A stretch of 64,000 bases of DNA from positions 1 to 64,000 of the forward strand of contig NZ_JACJKB010000001.1 of the NCBI RefSeq assembly GCF_016900375.1, written 5' to 3'. Under the pieces are notes generated by a model, which saw nothing but the letters and a program-made list of their open reading frames with translations, was not told where the DNA came from and ran no database searches. Position numbers and translations under genes: made by a program. Origin of the DNA: Collinsella tanakaei (GTDB taxonomy: Bacteria > Actinomycetota > Coriobacteriia > Coriobacteriales > Coriobacteriaceae). Positions 25,610 through 36,413 of this stretch are shown here, piece after piece; the first letter of the stretch is position 1; every line of letters begins with the position of its first letter.

Positions 25610-26692
25610 TTGAACCACGAGGTCGCCCTTATTCCCGGAGACGGAATTGGCCCCGAAATCGTGTGCGCGATGCGCCGCGTGATCGAGGCGGCCGGCGTTG
25701 ATATCACCTGGCGCGAGCTACAGGCGGGGGCTTCGGTCGTCGATCGGTATGGAACGCCGCTTCCCGATCATGTGCTCGACGTCATCCGCGAGGTCGGAGT
25801 TGCCATCAAGGGGCCTATCACCACGCCGATCGGCAGCGGGTTTCGCAGCGTGAACGTATCGTTGCGCCGCGCCTTCGACCTGTACGCCTGCGTGCGCCCC
25901 TGCGCCTCTATGCCCGGAGATGGGTCGCGCTATCGCGATGTGGATGTCGTCATCATCCGCGAGAACACCGAGGACCTCTATGCCGGCATCGAGTTCGAGG
26001 CGGATGATCCCGCGGCCCAGGATGTGAGGGAGACCGTCAAGCGCGACACCGGGCGCGTCATCCCCCAGGATGCCTGCATCTCGCTGAAGCCCATCTCGCG
26101 CACGGGCTCCGAGCGCATCGTGCGCTACGCCTTCGAGTACGCCCGGCGATGTGGCCGCTCAAAGGTCACTGCTGTGCACAAGGCGAATATCATGAAGGCG
26201 ACCGACGGGTTGTTCATGCGCGTTGCGCGCGAGGTGGCGGCCGAGTACCCGGAGATCGCGTTCGAGGACCGCATCGTCGACGCGACCTGCATGGGTCTCG
26301 TAATGCACCCGGAGGATTTCGACGTGCTCGTGCTTCCCAACCTGTACGGTGACATCGTGAGCGACCTGTGCGCCGGTCTCGTGGGCGGGCTCGGCATGGC
26401 GCCCGGGGCGAATATCGGCTCCTCGTGCGCCATCTTCGAGGCGACGCACGGCTCGGCGCCCGATATCGCGGGGAAGGGGATCGCCAACCCGACTGCCGAG
26501 ATCCTGTCGGGCTGCATGCTTCTCGACCATCTGGGCGAATCCGATGCCGCCGCGCGCATCCGCTCCGCCGTGCGCGCGACGCTTGCCGATGGCGCGTGCG
26601 TCACGGCGGATGTGCGTCGCGCGCTGACCGGCTCCACGTCGGGCGCCGCGACCACCGATGAGTTCACGGATGCGGTGATCTCCCGTCTATAA
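25610..26692 (+). CDS. Isocitrate/isopropylmalate dehydrogenase family, probably isocitrate dehydrogenase (NAD type)
   Basis: 360 aa. Family motifs: ALIPGDGIGPEIV at the start, GFRSVNVSLRRAFDLYACVRP (substrate arginines, in the form seen in NAD-type isocitrate dehydrogenases), IIRENTEDLYAGIEFE, the Lys/Asn of VHKANIMKATDG, and the metal aspartates near DLCAGLVGGLGMAPGANIG. It oxidises isocitrate to 2-oxoglutarate, or possibly a close homologue such as isopropylmalate or homoisocitrate. No leu genes are nearby, and the SVNVSLRR segment fits isocitrate. TTG 25610 follows GGAGG by 8 bases; TTG 25595 is unlikely. The gene stands alone between two inverted tRNA-Glu repeats and may be flipped or moved with that segment. 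Confidence 0.85.
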   Translation: MNHEVALIPGDGIGPEIVCAMRRVIEAAGVDITWRELQAGASVVDRYGTPLPDHVLDVIREVGVAIKGPITTPIGSGFRSVNVSLRRAFDLYACVRPCASMPGDGSRYRDVDVVIIRENTEDLYAGIEFEADDPAAQDVRETVKRDTGRVIPQDACISLKPISRTGSERIVRYAFEYARRCGRSKVTAVHKANIMKATDGLFMRVAREVAAEYPEIAFEDRIVDATCMGLVMHPEDFDVLVLPNLYGDIVSDLCAGLVGGLGMAPGANIGSSCAIFEATHGSAPDIAGKGIANPTAEILSGCMLLDHLGESDAAARIRSAVRATLADGACVTADVRRALTGSTSGAATTDEFTDAVISRL

Positions 26693-26846
26693 GCGTACAG
26701 CATGTGCCGTAAGCAGGGGATATGGGCGCCCTGTGAATCGAGCTGAACGAATTTCGACTTTTCTCAAAAAAGTACTTGCGCATGGGAATGTGCTCCCCTA
26801 ATATACTTTCTTGCGCGAAGCGGCAACGCGAGCGCGGATGCACCAT

Positions 26847-26920
26847 TGGGATGTCGTCTAATGGCAGGACAGCGGATTCTGGTTCCGTCAATGGGGGTTC
26901 GACTCCCTCCATCCCAGCCA
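26847..26920 (+). tRNA. tRNA-Gln (anticodon CTG)
   Basis: Cloverleaf: acceptor TGGGATG/CATCCCA, D-arm GTCT/GGAC, anticodon loop TTCTGGT, T-arm GGGGG TTCGACT CCCTC, discriminator G and encoded CCA. It lies 9 bases before tRNA-Glu and is probably cotranscribed with it. A -10-like TATACT is at 26802-26807. Confidence 0.95.
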
Positions 26921-26929
26921 TCCACATAC

Positions 26930-27006
26930 GGCCCGTTCGTCTAGCGGTTTAGGACGCCGCCCTCTCAAGGCGGAGATCACCAGTTCGAATCTGGTACGGG
27001 CTACCA
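26930..27006 (+). tRNA. tRNA-Glu (anticodon CTC), copy 2
   Basis: Same sequence as 25250-25326 but on the plus strand, with encoded CCA. It forms the inner end of the right inverted-repeat arm and shares a terminator (27015) with tRNA-Gln. Confidence 0.95.
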
Positions 27007-27014
27007 AGAACTCT

Positions 27015-27040
27015 AAGAGGCTCCGAAAGGAGCCTCTTTT
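27015..27040 (+). terminator. Terminator after tRNA-Gln/tRNA-Glu
   Basis: AAGAGGCTCC/GGAGCCTCTT stem (27015-27024 with 27029-27038), GAAA loop, then TT. Confidence 0.85.
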
Positions 27041-27059
27041 CGTATGCGCCGACACGGTG

Positions 27060-27169
27060 CTGGCCTCTGTGGGGACGTAGCCGGGAGGCGCCATGCCGGG
27101 GACCCCGGCCGGAGACTTCGCCCCGCCGGCCGGCGTGGCGCCTCCCGGCTACGTCCCCACAGAGGCCAG
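27060..27169. repeat. Repeat B, copy 3: 34-bp perfect arms
   Basis: 27060-27093 pairs exactly with 27136-27169. Compared with B1, the arm reads CTCTGTGGGG and the other arm CCCCACAGAG: both sides changed together, so pairing is kept. The loop keeps the GGGGACCCCGGCC segment. Confidence 0.9.
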
Positions 27170-27186
27170 CGGAGGGCTCGCGCGCA

Positions 27187-27222
27187 AATGTCCACTTTCA
27201 TCTCCGTCCTGAAAGTGGACAT
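27187..27222 (-). repeat. Repeat A, copy 3 (reverse orientation)
   Basis: Read on the minus strand it is TGTCCACTTTCA + GGACGGAGA + TGAAAGTGGACA, like A2. It lies 17 bases from B3. Confidence 0.9.
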
Positions 27223-27227
27223 GGCGG

Positions 27228-27258
27228 CTTTCGGCTACGTGGCCAGAGAGGCCAGCGG
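27228..27258. repeat. Repeat B, decayed half copy
   Basis: TTTCGGCTACGTGGCCAGAGAGGCCAGCG resembles one B arm (GGCTACGTCCCCAGAGAGGCCAGCG) with changes in the middle. It has no partner arm. Confidence 0.6.
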
Positions 27259-27385
27259 GGGATCGTCTGGAATTCTTTTCACGGCGGGGTCCGTCTGGGA
27301 GCTCGGGTCAAAAGGCCGTACAATAGTGGGTAATGCCTTTCACGCGCGTCTTCGGGCGCGACCTATATGACTTGCAAGGAGACCC

Positions 27386-28735
27386 ATGTCGGATTCCACC
27401 CATAAGCCGGGGACTCAGCCCAAGGTCGTGGCCCAGCCATCCGGCGGCGACGATCACAAGGGCGCGCGCCGCGGAGCCATCTTCATCGGGCTCGTGCTGG
27501 TGGCCTATGTGATCTATCTGGTCGTCACCGGCCAGGTCGCGCAGTTCTGGGACGCCATGAGCAACGTCCAGATGGGTTGGCTCGCCGTCGCATGCCTGAG
27601 CATGCTGCTCTACCTCATCTTCGGTATCGCCGCTTACGCCATCGCCGTGTGGCTCGACCCAGAATCGCCCGTCGGCATCCGCGACCTCATCTCGGTCGAG
27701 GCGAGCGGCATCTTCTTCGGCAACCTCACGCCTATGATGATGGGCTCGACGCCCGCCCAGATCTACCGCCTCACCAAGGCGGGCCAGAACGTGGGCGAGG
27801 CCGGCGCCATCCAGTTCACCCGCTTCATCGTCTACCAGTTCGGTCTCGTGGCCTGGGGCGCCATCCTGCTTATCGCCCGCATGCCGTTCTTTGCTGCCCA
27901 GTACGGCGACATCACGCTCATCAGCGTCTTCAGCTTCGGCGGCCATGTCTGCATCCTGCTCGGCATCTTCGCTGTCGCGCTCATGCCGCGCATGGTCATC
28001 CGCGTCGCCCATTGGATCATCCGCGTGCTTGCGCGCGCCGGCGTCTCCCGCGAGAAGACCGAGAGCTGGCATGAGTTCGTCGACAGCGAGGTCATGGCCT
28101 TCTCCGACAAGTTCAAGCTCGCTGCGGGCCACTTCAGCTCCATGGCGCTCACGGTTGTCATCACCATGCTGCAGCTCGCGTTCTTCTACCTGGTTCCGTA
28201 CTTCCTGATGCTCTCGTTCGGCCACCACGATGTGGACTTCTTCTCGGTCATGGCGGCGAGCGCGTTCGTCCAGCTGCTGAGCTCCGCTGTGCCCCTGCCG
28301 GGCGGCACGGGCGGCGCCGAGGGCGGTTTCGCGCTGTTCCTCGGCCACTTCTACGGCAGCGCTGCGACGGCGGGCTATCTCCTGTGGCGTCTGATCACCT
28401 TCATCGCGCCCACGATTCTCGCCGCTCCGCTGCTGGGCCTCAAGAGCTCCCACAACGCGAGCATCCACGAGCGCTGGGATCGCGCCATCTCCAAGCTCGG
28501 TCGCGGCAAGAAGCGCAAGCGGACCCCGAGCCGGACGGTCACGGCCCATAAGACCGAGGTTGCGGCTGTCGAGCGCACCGAGGCGTCTTCGAGCCCGGCT
28601 CAGCACCACGCTCCCAGCTCAAGTGCCTCCCCGCGTCCCCGTCACCGCGGAACGCAGGTCAGGCGCTCTGAGGGCGGTATCACCGTCTCGCCGTCTGCCC
28701 TTGCCAAGAAGCGGCCGACCACCAAGAAGAACTGA
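27386..28735 (+). CDS. YbhN/LPG-synthase-TM family membrane protein
   Basis: 449 aa with about eight membrane helices, matching the family that includes YbhN and the flippase part of MprF (lysylphosphatidylglycerol synthase TM region). Characteristic parts are ASGIFFGNLTPMMMGSTPAQ, FTRFIVYQFG and the C-terminal SAVPLPGGTGGAEGGFA. The last ~90 residues are Arg/Ser/Thr-rich and likely cytoplasmic. No aminoacyl-lipid synthase domain is attached, so a lipid-moving role is a guess from the family. AAGGAG precedes ATG 27386. A terminator follows. Confidence 0.85.
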   Translation: MSDSTHKPGTQPKVVAQPSGGDDHKGARRGAIFIGLVLVAYVIYLVVTGQVAQFWDAMSNVQMGWLAVACLSMLLYLIFGIAAYAIAVWLDPESPVGIRDLISVEASGIFFGNLTPMMMGSTPAQIYRLTKAGQNVGEAGAIQFTRFIVYQFGLVAWGAILLIARMPFFAAQYGDITLISVFSFGGHVCILLGIFAVALMPRMVIRVAHWIIRVLARAGVSREKTESWHEFVDSEVMAFSDKFKLAAGHFSSMALTVVITMLQLAFFYLVPYFLMLSFGHHDVDFFSVMAASAFVQLLSSAVPLPGGTGGAEGGFALFLGHFYGSAATAGYLLWRLITFIAPTILAAPLLGLKSSHNASIHERWDRAISKLGRGKKRKRTPSRTVTAHKTEVAAVERTEASSSPAQHHAPSSSASPRPRHRGTQVRRSEGGITVSPSALAKKRPTTKKN

Positions 28736-28747
28736 CGTATCCGCACG

Positions 28748-28787
28748 CCGCGGGGCATGCCGAAGCTGGCAGGCTCCGCGGTTTTCA
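28748..28787 (+). terminator. Terminator after the YbhN-like gene
   Basis: CCGCGG (28748-28753) pairs with CCGCGG near 28773-28780, with inner GGC/GCC pairs, followed by TTTT. Confidence 0.65.
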
Positions 28788-28848
28788 TGCGGCCCGGGCC
28801 TTAAGGGCGCACGGCCGCATCGCATGCCCAGAGAGGACCCAACTGTCT

Positions 28849-29853
28849 ATGATTCGCATCGCCGGGGCGATCGCCGCCGGGCTCGTGGCGCTCGGCGGGG
28901 CCGGCTTCACGGCTGCAGGCAACGCGCTGTTCGAATTCGCCTTGAATCCGCGCTCCAAGCGCTCCATCATGTCGCATATCAACTTCGGCGAGGCGAGCGG
29001 TCTCGATGTCGGCGCCTTCGCAGCCGATCCGTTCCGCCGCGAAGCCCGTGCGTGGTTCGAGCAGGCGCGCCGCGACGCGTGCATTCCGGCGCGTGATGGG
29101 GGAGAGCTGCGCGGATGGCGCATATGGGGGCAGGGGGTCGTTCCGGGTGACGATGGCCGCCGCTCGATTGCGAGCACCGATACGGAGCACCGCTACCTCA
29201 TCTTGTGCCACGGCTACAGCGGTCAGCCCTCCGACCTTTCCGGCGAGGCCATGCTCGCGCATCGCGCGGGGTTTTCGGTCCTGCTGCCCGCCGCGCGCGG
29301 ACACGAGCGCAATTCCGACCGCTATGTGGGGATGGGCTGGCTCGATGCGAACGACCTGCTCGGTTGGATTGACATGATCGTCGACTTCGACCCCGATGCG
29401 CGCATCGCGCTCTACGGCGTGTCCATGGGCGGCGCCGAGGTCATGATGGCGTCGGGGCTCGACCTGCCGCCCCAGGTGAAGTGCATCGTCGAGGACTGCG
29501 GCTACACGAGCGTGTGGGATGAGTTCGTCGTGCAGATGGACAACATGATGCATCTGCCGGTCCACCCGCTGCTCGACGCTGCCGAGACCGTGTGCCGTGC
29601 ACGCGCCGGATACGGCTTTCGCGAGGCGAGCTCCGTCGAGCGCCTGAAGCGCGCCCGCGTGCCCATGATGTTCATCCACGGAACTGAAGATGCCTTCGTG
29701 CCCTACGGGATGCTCGATCGGGTGTATGACGCATGCGCGAGCGCCATCAAGGAGAAGGTGCCGTTTGAGGGCGCGCGCCACGGGGAGAGCTCGCACAGCG
29801 ATCCCGAGCGCTACTGGAACGTGGTGAGCGGTTTTCTCGCACGCTGCCTGTAG
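28849..29853 (+). CDS. Alpha/beta hydrolase, membrane-anchored or secreted
   Basis: 334 aa. A hydrophobic N-terminus (AGAIAAGLVALGGAGFTAAG) could be a signal anchor. The hydrolase core has ILCHGYSGQPSDL (oxyanion loop), the nucleophile elbow YGVSMGGAEVM with Ser192, an acid in HGTEDAFVP and the His in FEGARHGESSHS. This is the pattern of the DUF/FrsA-like or BAAT-type serine hydrolases seen in Gram-positives; the substrate is unknown. It is a single gene after a terminator, convergent with the exporter operon that ends at 29872. Confidence 0.82.
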   Translation: MIRIAGAIAAGLVALGGAGFTAAGNALFEFALNPRSKRSIMSHINFGEASGLDVGAFAADPFRREARAWFEQARRDACIPARDGGELRGWRIWGQGVVPGDDGRRSIASTDTEHRYLILCHGYSGQPSDLSGEAMLAHRAGFSVLLPAARGHERNSDRYVGMGWLDANDLLGWIDMIVDFDPDARIALYGVSMGGAEVMMASGLDLPPQVKCIVEDCGYTSVWDEFVVQMDNMMHLPVHPLLDAAETVCRARAGYGFREASSVERLKRARVPMMFIHGTEDAFVPYGMLDRVYDACASAIKEKVPFEGARHGESSHSDPERYWNVVSGFLARCL

Positions 29854-29871
29854 GCGCGATCGGCCCGTCCC

Positions 29872-31118
29872 CTACAGGGACCGCAGGCACTCCACGGGGT
29901 CGAGCTTCGCCGCACGTCGCGCCGGGTACCAGCCGAACAGAAGGCCGATGCCGATGCTCAGGCCGACTGCCGCGGCGATCGCCTCGACCGACACGAGGGG
30001 CGCCAGCGTGGAGGTCGTCCCGTCCCCCGTGCTCATGCCCATCGAGCTCAACAGGCCGAACGTCGATGCGGCGAAGGCGAGACCCCACGACAGCAGGTAG
30101 CCGAGCACGGTGCCGATGATTCCGCCGGCAACGCACACCACGGCCGATTCCATCAGGAACTGCAGGGTGATGTCGCGGCGGGTGGCCCCGAGCGCGCGGC
30201 GCACGCCGATCTCGCGGATGCGCTCCGTCACGTTCGTGAGCATCATGTTCATGATGCCGATGCCGCCGACCAGAAGCGAGATGCCCGCGACCGCCCCCAT
30301 GATGAGCGAGAAGGAGTTCATGAACCCGGTCATGGAGTCGATCGTCGACTTCATGGAGTAGACGTACACGTTGTCGTCGATCTGGTCGTCGGGGATGCTC
30401 ATGACCTTCGCGACCTGCTTTTTGGTGGTCTCCATGAGGGCGTCGACATCCACGCCCTCGCGCGCGATGCCCACGACCTGCGTCAGGTACGCATAGCCGC
30501 CGCTGAAATCCTTGAGGACGGTCTCGAGCGGCATGTAGACGGTGATATAGGTGCTGTTGCCGCCGCTGCCCGTGTTGGGCATGCGCTCATCGACGCCGAC
30601 GACCAGGTAGTCGCTGCTGCCGATGCGCACCGTCTTGCCCACGGCGGTGATGTCCTCGCGCCCGAAGAGCGCCTTCACGCCCGAGCGGTCGAGGACGACC
30701 ACGCGCGAAGCGGAGGACTCCTCCTGGGTGGTGAACAGGCGTCCCTCGGCAAGGCGCAGGGCGCCCGTCATCTGGAAGAAGGTGCTGTTCGCGCCGGTGA
30801 TGCTCACATCGATGGTCTGCTGGCCGTTTTTGATCTGGGTGTAGCCGAAGGCCGATCCCTCGATAGCCTCGTATTCGGGCATGAGGCGCGCAAGGTCGTC
30901 GACATCGTCGGGTTTCATCTGGTAGGCGCAGGAGATCTGGACGGCTCGCGCCGCGTTGAGGCCGAGGCTCTCGACGAGCGAGTTGCGGATGCCGCCGATG
31001 AGCGAGGTCATGGCGATGACCGCCGAGATGCCGATCACGATGCCCAGGATGGTGAGGAGGCTGCGCCCGCGGTTGGATTCCAGCGAGCGGAGGGCTTCTC
31101 GGATGAGGTCGCGAAAGC

Positions 31119-31122
<4 letters not shown>
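29872..31122 (-). CDS. MacB-type ABC exporter permease (FtsX domain)
   Basis: 416 aa. A first helix with SLLTILGIVIGISAVIAMTS is followed by a large extracellular MacB core domain (residues 50-280), then three C-terminal FtsX helices (ISLLVGGIGIMNMMLTNVTERIREIGVRRALGATRRDI). MacB permeases do not carry substrate through a channel but pull on a periplasmic or surface partner to push out drugs or peptides. It shares a 4-base overlap with the ATPase gene before it. It ends the operon adaptor-ATPase-permease. Confidence 0.92.
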
Positions 31123-31876
<754 letters not shown>

Positions 31877-31880
<4 letters not shown>

Positions 31881-33397
31881 GATGCGCTCACCGCGGTGTC
31901 GGCACCCATCATGTCGCCCATTCCGCCGGAGATGACGATGGTATCGCCGTCGGCAAGGGGAGAGGCGGGCATGGATGCGCCGTCGGGCTCGTTCACGTCG
32001 GCACCTTCGGCGCTGCCCACGACGGCCCAGTCGGAGTTCTGCGTGACGACCGTGACGTCGCGGCGCTCGGCGGCATGGGTCTCGGGATCGGTCTCGACCA
32101 TGACGTAGTAGGAGGCTCCATCGTCGGTCTGAAGCGCCATGGTGGGAACCATCACCACGTTGTCGAGCTGCTCGGTGATGAGGTTGACGCTCGCGGTCAT
32201 GCCCGGCTTCAGCCGCGGGTCGGGCTCGGAGATGAGCACATCGACCGCGAAGGTGACGGAGCTTCCGTCCATATACATGCCGCCACCGCTGCCTGAAGCG
32301 ATCGAGGCGATGTTCTGCACGGTGCCGGCAAGCGAGATGTCGGGGAACGCCGGGAAGGTCACGGTGGCCGTCTGGCCGGCCGCGACGCGCGCGATGTCCT
32401 CTTCGCCCACCTGGATCGTGACCTTCATCTTCGAGAGGTCGGCGATCTGCATAAGGCCGCCCGCACCGCCGTCAGAACCCGAGCCCGATCCGAGTGCACT
32501 TGCGCCCACCTGGGCGTTCATGGCCACGACGTTGCCCGAGAGCGGCGAGGTGACCGTGCGCTCAGCAGCCTTGGCAACCGCCTGGTCCACCGCCGCCTGC
32601 GCGCTTTCCACCGAGCGCTCGGCGGCTTTGACGGCATCGTCGGCGGCTTGGGTATCGATGCCCGTATCGCCTGCCGGCAGGTCGACGGTGCCGCCGCCGG
32701 TATCTCCGGGTGCCCCCGCATCGCCCGCGCCGCCGTCATCGAGGAGGGTGATTCCTGTGGAAGCCGCTGCGGGCTGTGCCGCCTGCGCCGCGCGCGCCTG
32801 CTCGGCCGCCTTGTAGGCATCGTCGCGCGAGCGCTTGGCGCTCGCCAGGCTCTCCTTGGCCGCCTCGAGGTTGCGCTGCGCCTCCTTGATGGCGAGGTCG
32901 AGGTCGGGGTTGTCGATGACCATGAGGACGTCGCCCTCGTTGACGTACTGGCCGGCGGCAACGCGCACCTCGGCGATCGTGCCGTCGACGGTGGGCGTGA
33001 TGACGGTGGAGGAGAGCGGCTCGAGCGAGCCCGATGCATCGACCACATCGATGTAGCTGCCAGCGAAGGCGATGTCGGTGATGGGCTCGTAGGTCATCTC
33101 CGTCTGCTGCTGGTTCAGCGCGTTGACGGCGATGAACCCGCCGGCGCCGAGGGCGACGATCACGCCCGCCACGATGCCGCGGCGGATGAGCTTCTTGCGG
33201 CGGCGCTCTGTTCGCTTGGCCTTGAGTTGGGCGTACGCTTCGGCGTCCGTCGCATCGAGCTCCTCATCGGGGTTTGCGAGCACGGTCGCGGAGTCCGGGC
33301 CGCTCTTGGCGGCTGACGGTATGACGCCGATCGGCTCGCGGACGGCATCGTCCTGCGCGGGGCCCTTGGGCACGGTCGGCGTGGTCTCATCGGTCAT
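31877..33397 (-). CDS. MacA/HlyD-family exporter adaptor
   Basis: 506 aa. A cytoplasmic leader of ~70 residues, one TM helix (GIVAGVIVALGAGGFIAVNAL), then lipoyl, alpha-hairpin and beta-barrel parts of an HlyD/MacA adaptor. The hairpin is split by a Gly/Asp-rich insert (residues ~215-245). In Gram-positives such adaptors link the MacB permease to extracellular substrate. First gene of the minus-strand exporter operon. Direct repeats of TGTCAC 59-75 bases upstream suggest control by a response regulator. Confidence 0.9.
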
Positions 33398-33455
33398 GGT
33401 ATCTCCCTAGGTTTGAGAGGAAAGGTCTGCATGTGGCGCCAGAATACGCCGCGAA

Positions 33456-33472
33456 TGTCACGAATCTGTCAC
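33456..33472. promoter_or_regulatory. TGTCAC direct repeats, possible response-regulator site
   Basis: TGTCAC at 33456-33461 and 33467-33472, start to start 11 bases. OmpR-family regulators bind such one-helical-turn direct repeats. The site lies upstream of the MacA-like gene and 5 kb from an OmpR-family regulator gene. Confidence 0.5.
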
Positions 33473-33495
33473 GGCTGCCGTTCGAATCTGCGAAC

Positions 33496-33535
33496 GGTGC
33501 CCTTCCGCCGCGTTTCCGTGCAGCGGAAGGGCACC
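33496..33535 (-). terminator. Terminator after the large FtsX permease
   Basis: A 13-bp perfect stem, GGTGCCCTTCCGC (33496-33508) with 33523-33535, lies a few bases past the minus-strand stop at 33542. The T-run is weak. Confidence 0.7.
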
Positions 33536-33541
33536 TGCGCA

Positions 33542-36412
33542 TCAGATGGCATCGTCGCGAAGCGACTCGACGATGCTCCAGGAGCGGTTGCGGGCAAGGG
33601 CGTAGGCGACGCTTGCCGCGATTACGACGGCGACGGCGAGCACCGAGATGCCGACCTGCGGCCACGGCAGGGAAAACTCATAGGTCGAGTACGAGATGAC
33701 CATCGACTGGTAGAGCCCGAAGGTCGCCAGTGCGGCGATGGCGAATCCGATCATGAACCCGCGCAGGGCGTAGCTTGCGCATTCGTAGGCGATCATGCGG
33801 CGGAAGGCGCTATCGCCCATGCCGATGGATTTCAGCATCGCGAACTCGCGGCGGCGCAGCATGAGGGCGTTCGCGAGCGTGTTGAAGACGTTAGCCACGG
33901 CGATCAGCCCGGTGATGGCGGCGAAGCAGTAGATGAACGTGTTCACCGTGGTGGCCATGAGACGCGCCTGGAGCTTGCCCTGCGCCGTGTTCGAGTAGAC
34001 GAGGTCGAGCTCAGGGTAGCCTTTGGCGATGGATTCCAGCTCGTCTTGGAGCTCGGCCGCCTGCGTGGCGTCGCCGCCGCAGTCGAACGAGGTGGTTGCG
34101 GCCGTATAGCCCATGGTGTCGGCAAGGTCGATGGCCGACGCCGGCAGGATGAGCTGCAGCGTTCCGGTGGCGTTCACAACGCCTTCGGGCAGCTCGTCCG
34201 CGAGCGCGCCGATCTCGATGTCCTGCTCGGCGGCGACCGCCTCCGCGAGGGGCAGGTAGCGCTCTTTGCCCTCGTTGTCGTAATACATCGCCTGTGGGGA
34301 TCCGTCGGGTCCGTCCTCGATGTCGGAAACGAAGTAGCCATCGAGGTCTGCGAATTCAAGAGAGCGGACCGTACCGGTGCCTTCGAAGGGACTATAGGAG
34401 CCGTAGGTCTCCCCGTCGGTCGTCCGATAGGCGTTGACGGCGATGGCGCGCGGGTGCGTGGGGTCGCAGAACTCGCCTCGCGAAAGGCCGAGTTCGCCGA
34501 TGTAGGCCTGCCAGGAGCTATCGTCGATGAATTCGACGTAGGCGGGGCCGTACCACGATCCGTCCGCAAGGGGCGGCAGGGCGCCGTCGAGACCCATGAC
34601 CTCATCGTTCAGGATACCGGCGGGAACCAACAGGTCGGCCATGTAGGAGGTGGTATAACCGTTGGGGTCTGCGCCCTCGATCTGGGAGGCGTCCGCGTAG
34701 AAGCGCGCGAGCGCCTTTTGCATGGCCGGTCCGTCCACCTGGCCGTATGCGAGGGCGAGCGTTCGGTCCGCTTCGGCGCCCGTAGCATCGATATAGACCA
34801 CGAGGTCCTGCCCCTCCATGGTCTGGATTGAGGTGTCGCTCGCGTAGCTCATGACGTTCGCGATGGACCCCGAGGTGATGAGCAGGGCGACCGACACGGC
34901 GAGCGCGGCGACCGTGACGCGGCCCTTCGAGGAGCTACGGCTGAGGTTGCGGTGGGCGATGAAGCCGGGGATGCCGAACAGACGGCCCGCGATGCCGAGC
35001 CTGCGGCTTGTCGGGTAGCCCGCTTGCGGGACACGGCGCAGCCGGCGGCGGGTGGCGCGGCTGAGGCGCACGTCCTGCGTCTGGCGGATGGCGTCGACTG
35101 CAGACACACGGCTTGCGCGGATGGCGGGGACGGCTGCGCTCACGAGCAGCGTGACGAGGCTGAGCGCGATGGCGGCAAGAAGCGCCACGGGATGCACGAC
35201 CACGTGCGCGTCGGTTCCGCCGACCATGGTGGCGATGCCCTCGCCGAGCAGGCTGAACACGACGAAGCAGCCAACAAGACCGAGTGCGAGCCCGATAGGG
35301 ATGCCGACGCCGCCGATGACGAGGGCCTCGGTGAGCACCGTTCGGCGCAGCTGGCGGCGGCTGGCACCGAGACTCGAGAGCAGGCCGAACTGCCGCGTGC
35401 GCTCGGCGACCGAGATCGCAAAGCTGTTGTAGATGAGCGAGACGCCCGCCACGACCACGACGGCGGCCAGGATGCCTGCGATCTGGTAGAGGGTGTTCCA
35501 GACGGCTTTGTCGGGCGTGGCGCCCATCCAGCGCAGAAGGGACTCGTGCACGCTGCCGCCTGCCGTGCTGCTGCTGTTGGCTATCGATTCGACGATGCCC
35601 TCGGCAGCTGCCGGGTTCTTCGTGCGGAAGAGCAGCGACGCCCAGGTGGCGTCCGAGCCGTCTGCCAAAGCGTTCTCGACCGCGCTGCCGTCATCGTAGA
35701 TATAGGCGCTGCTGCCCTGGAGCGCATAGTTTGCCGCGTAGCCGTACGCCCGGAAGAAGCCCGCGACGGTGACGGTGAGCTTGCCGAGGTCTGCAGCGTA
35801 CGAGTCGGTTTGCGTCTCCTCGTCGACGGTGTCGCCGGATGCGGGCATGGCGACATAGGACGATCCGTCTGCGAGGTTCGTGATCGTGCGCGTTCCGAGG
35901 TCGAGGACGAGCTGGCTGCCAAGGCCGATGGCGCCGCCGTCTGCGGTGGCGATTCCGCAGGGCGCAAGCTCGAGGTTTTGCAGGTAATGGGGGAGGATTA
36001 CCTCGCCTGCGGCTTCGGGCGCATGGCCGGCGACGATCTCGGGCAGCTTCACGAGGGGCTCATCGGCATCCTGCGTGGCAGGCCAGGTCTTCGCGTACAG
36101 ATACCTGCCCAGCAGGTCGTCGTTCTCATCGCCGAGAGACACGGTGCCCAGGCACGTGATGCCGACCCAGTCCGTCACCTTGGGGTTTTCGGTCAGCGTG
36201 GCGAAGCTCTGCTCGTCGACGGGCATGACCTCGCCGTACCACCAGCCCTCTTCAGCGCCGGTGCGCTGGATGAGCATGTTCGAGAGGGACACGACGCTCG
36301 TGAGCACCGCGGTGATGAGCGCGCAGGATAGCGCGATGCCGATGATGGACACGACAGTGCGCGTGCGGTTTCGCTTGAGCGACTGCAGCGTGAAGCGGGT
36401 GAAGATGCTCAT
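33542..36412 (-). CDS. Large ABC exporter permease with two FtsX domains
   Basis: 956 aa. TM helix at the N-terminus ([22 protein letters not shown]), an extracellular domain, a first FtsX bundle near residues 300-430 ([22 protein letters not shown]), a second extracellular domain (500-790), and a C-terminal FtsX bundle ([18 protein letters not shown]). This ten-helix plan is that of YtrF/BceB-like or large lipoprotein/peptide exporters. It pairs with the ATPase at 36414, one base away, and follows a two-component system. Probable role: antimicrobial peptide or drug resistance, or cell-wall stress. Confidence 0.9.
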   Translation of the reverse strand: MSIFTRFTLQSLKRNRTRTVVSIIGIALSCALITAVLTSVVSLSNMLIQRTGAEEGWWYGEVMPVDEQSFATLTENPKVTDWVGITCLGTVSLGDENDDLLGRYLYAKTWPATQDADEPLVKLPEIVAGHAPEAAGEVILPHYLQNLELAPCGIATADGGAIGLGSQLVLDLGTRTITNLADGSSYVAMPASGDTVDEETQTDSYAADLGKLTVTVAGFFRAYGYAANYALQGSSAYIYDDGSAVENALADGSDATWASLLFRTKNPAAAEGIVESIANSSSTAGGSVHESLLRWMGATPDKAVWNTLYQIAGILAAVVVVAGVSLIYNSFAISVAERTRQFGLLSSLGASRRQLRRTVLTEALVIGGVGIPIGLALGLVGCFVVFSLLGEGIATMVGGTDAHVVVHPVALLAAIALSLVTLLVSAAVPAIRASRVSAVDAIRQTQDVRLSRATRRRLRRVPQAGYPTSRRLGIAGRLFGIPGFIAHRNLSRSSSKGRVTVAALAVSVALLITSGSIANVMSYASDTSIQTMEGQDLVVYIDATGAEADRTLALAYGQVDGPAMQKALARFYADASQIEGADPNGYTTSYMADLLVPAGILNDEVMGLDGALPPLADGSWYGPAYVEFIDDSSWQAYIGELGLSRGEFCDPTHPRAIAVNAYRTTDGETYGSYSPFEGTGTVRSLEFADLDGYFVSDIEDGPDGSPQAMYYDNEGKERYLPLAEAVAAEQDIEIGALADELPEGVVNATGTLQLILPASAIDLADTMGYTAATTSFDCGGDATQAAELQDELESIAKGYPELDLVYSNTAQGKLQARLMATTVNTFIYCFAAITGLIAVANVFNTLANALMLRRREFAMLKSIGMGDSAFRRMIAYECASYALRGFMIGFAIAALATFGLYQSMVISYSTYEFSLPWPQVGISVLAVAVVIAASVAYALARNRSWSIVESLRDDAI

Positions 36413-36413
36413 C

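Larger units (their letters stand above)
26930..27222 (+). repeat. Right arm of the ~295-bp inverted repeat around the IDH-like gene
   Basis: tRNA-Glu, terminator, B3 and A3 in that order, mirror image of 25031-25326. The stretch CCAGCGGAGGGC between B and A is shared with the other arm, so the match is a duplication, not just similar parts. Confidence 0.85.

Noticed and set aside
25032-27222. Short open frames starting MSTFRTEMKVD or MSTFISVLKVD at the A repeats
   Set aside because: They recur because the repeat recurs. They run through hairpins, lack ribosome sites, and occur in both directions of the same element.
33413-36331. Long plus-strand open frames opposite the large FtsX permease
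   Set aside because: They mirror a clear minus-strand gene and have the biased composition of antisense frames.
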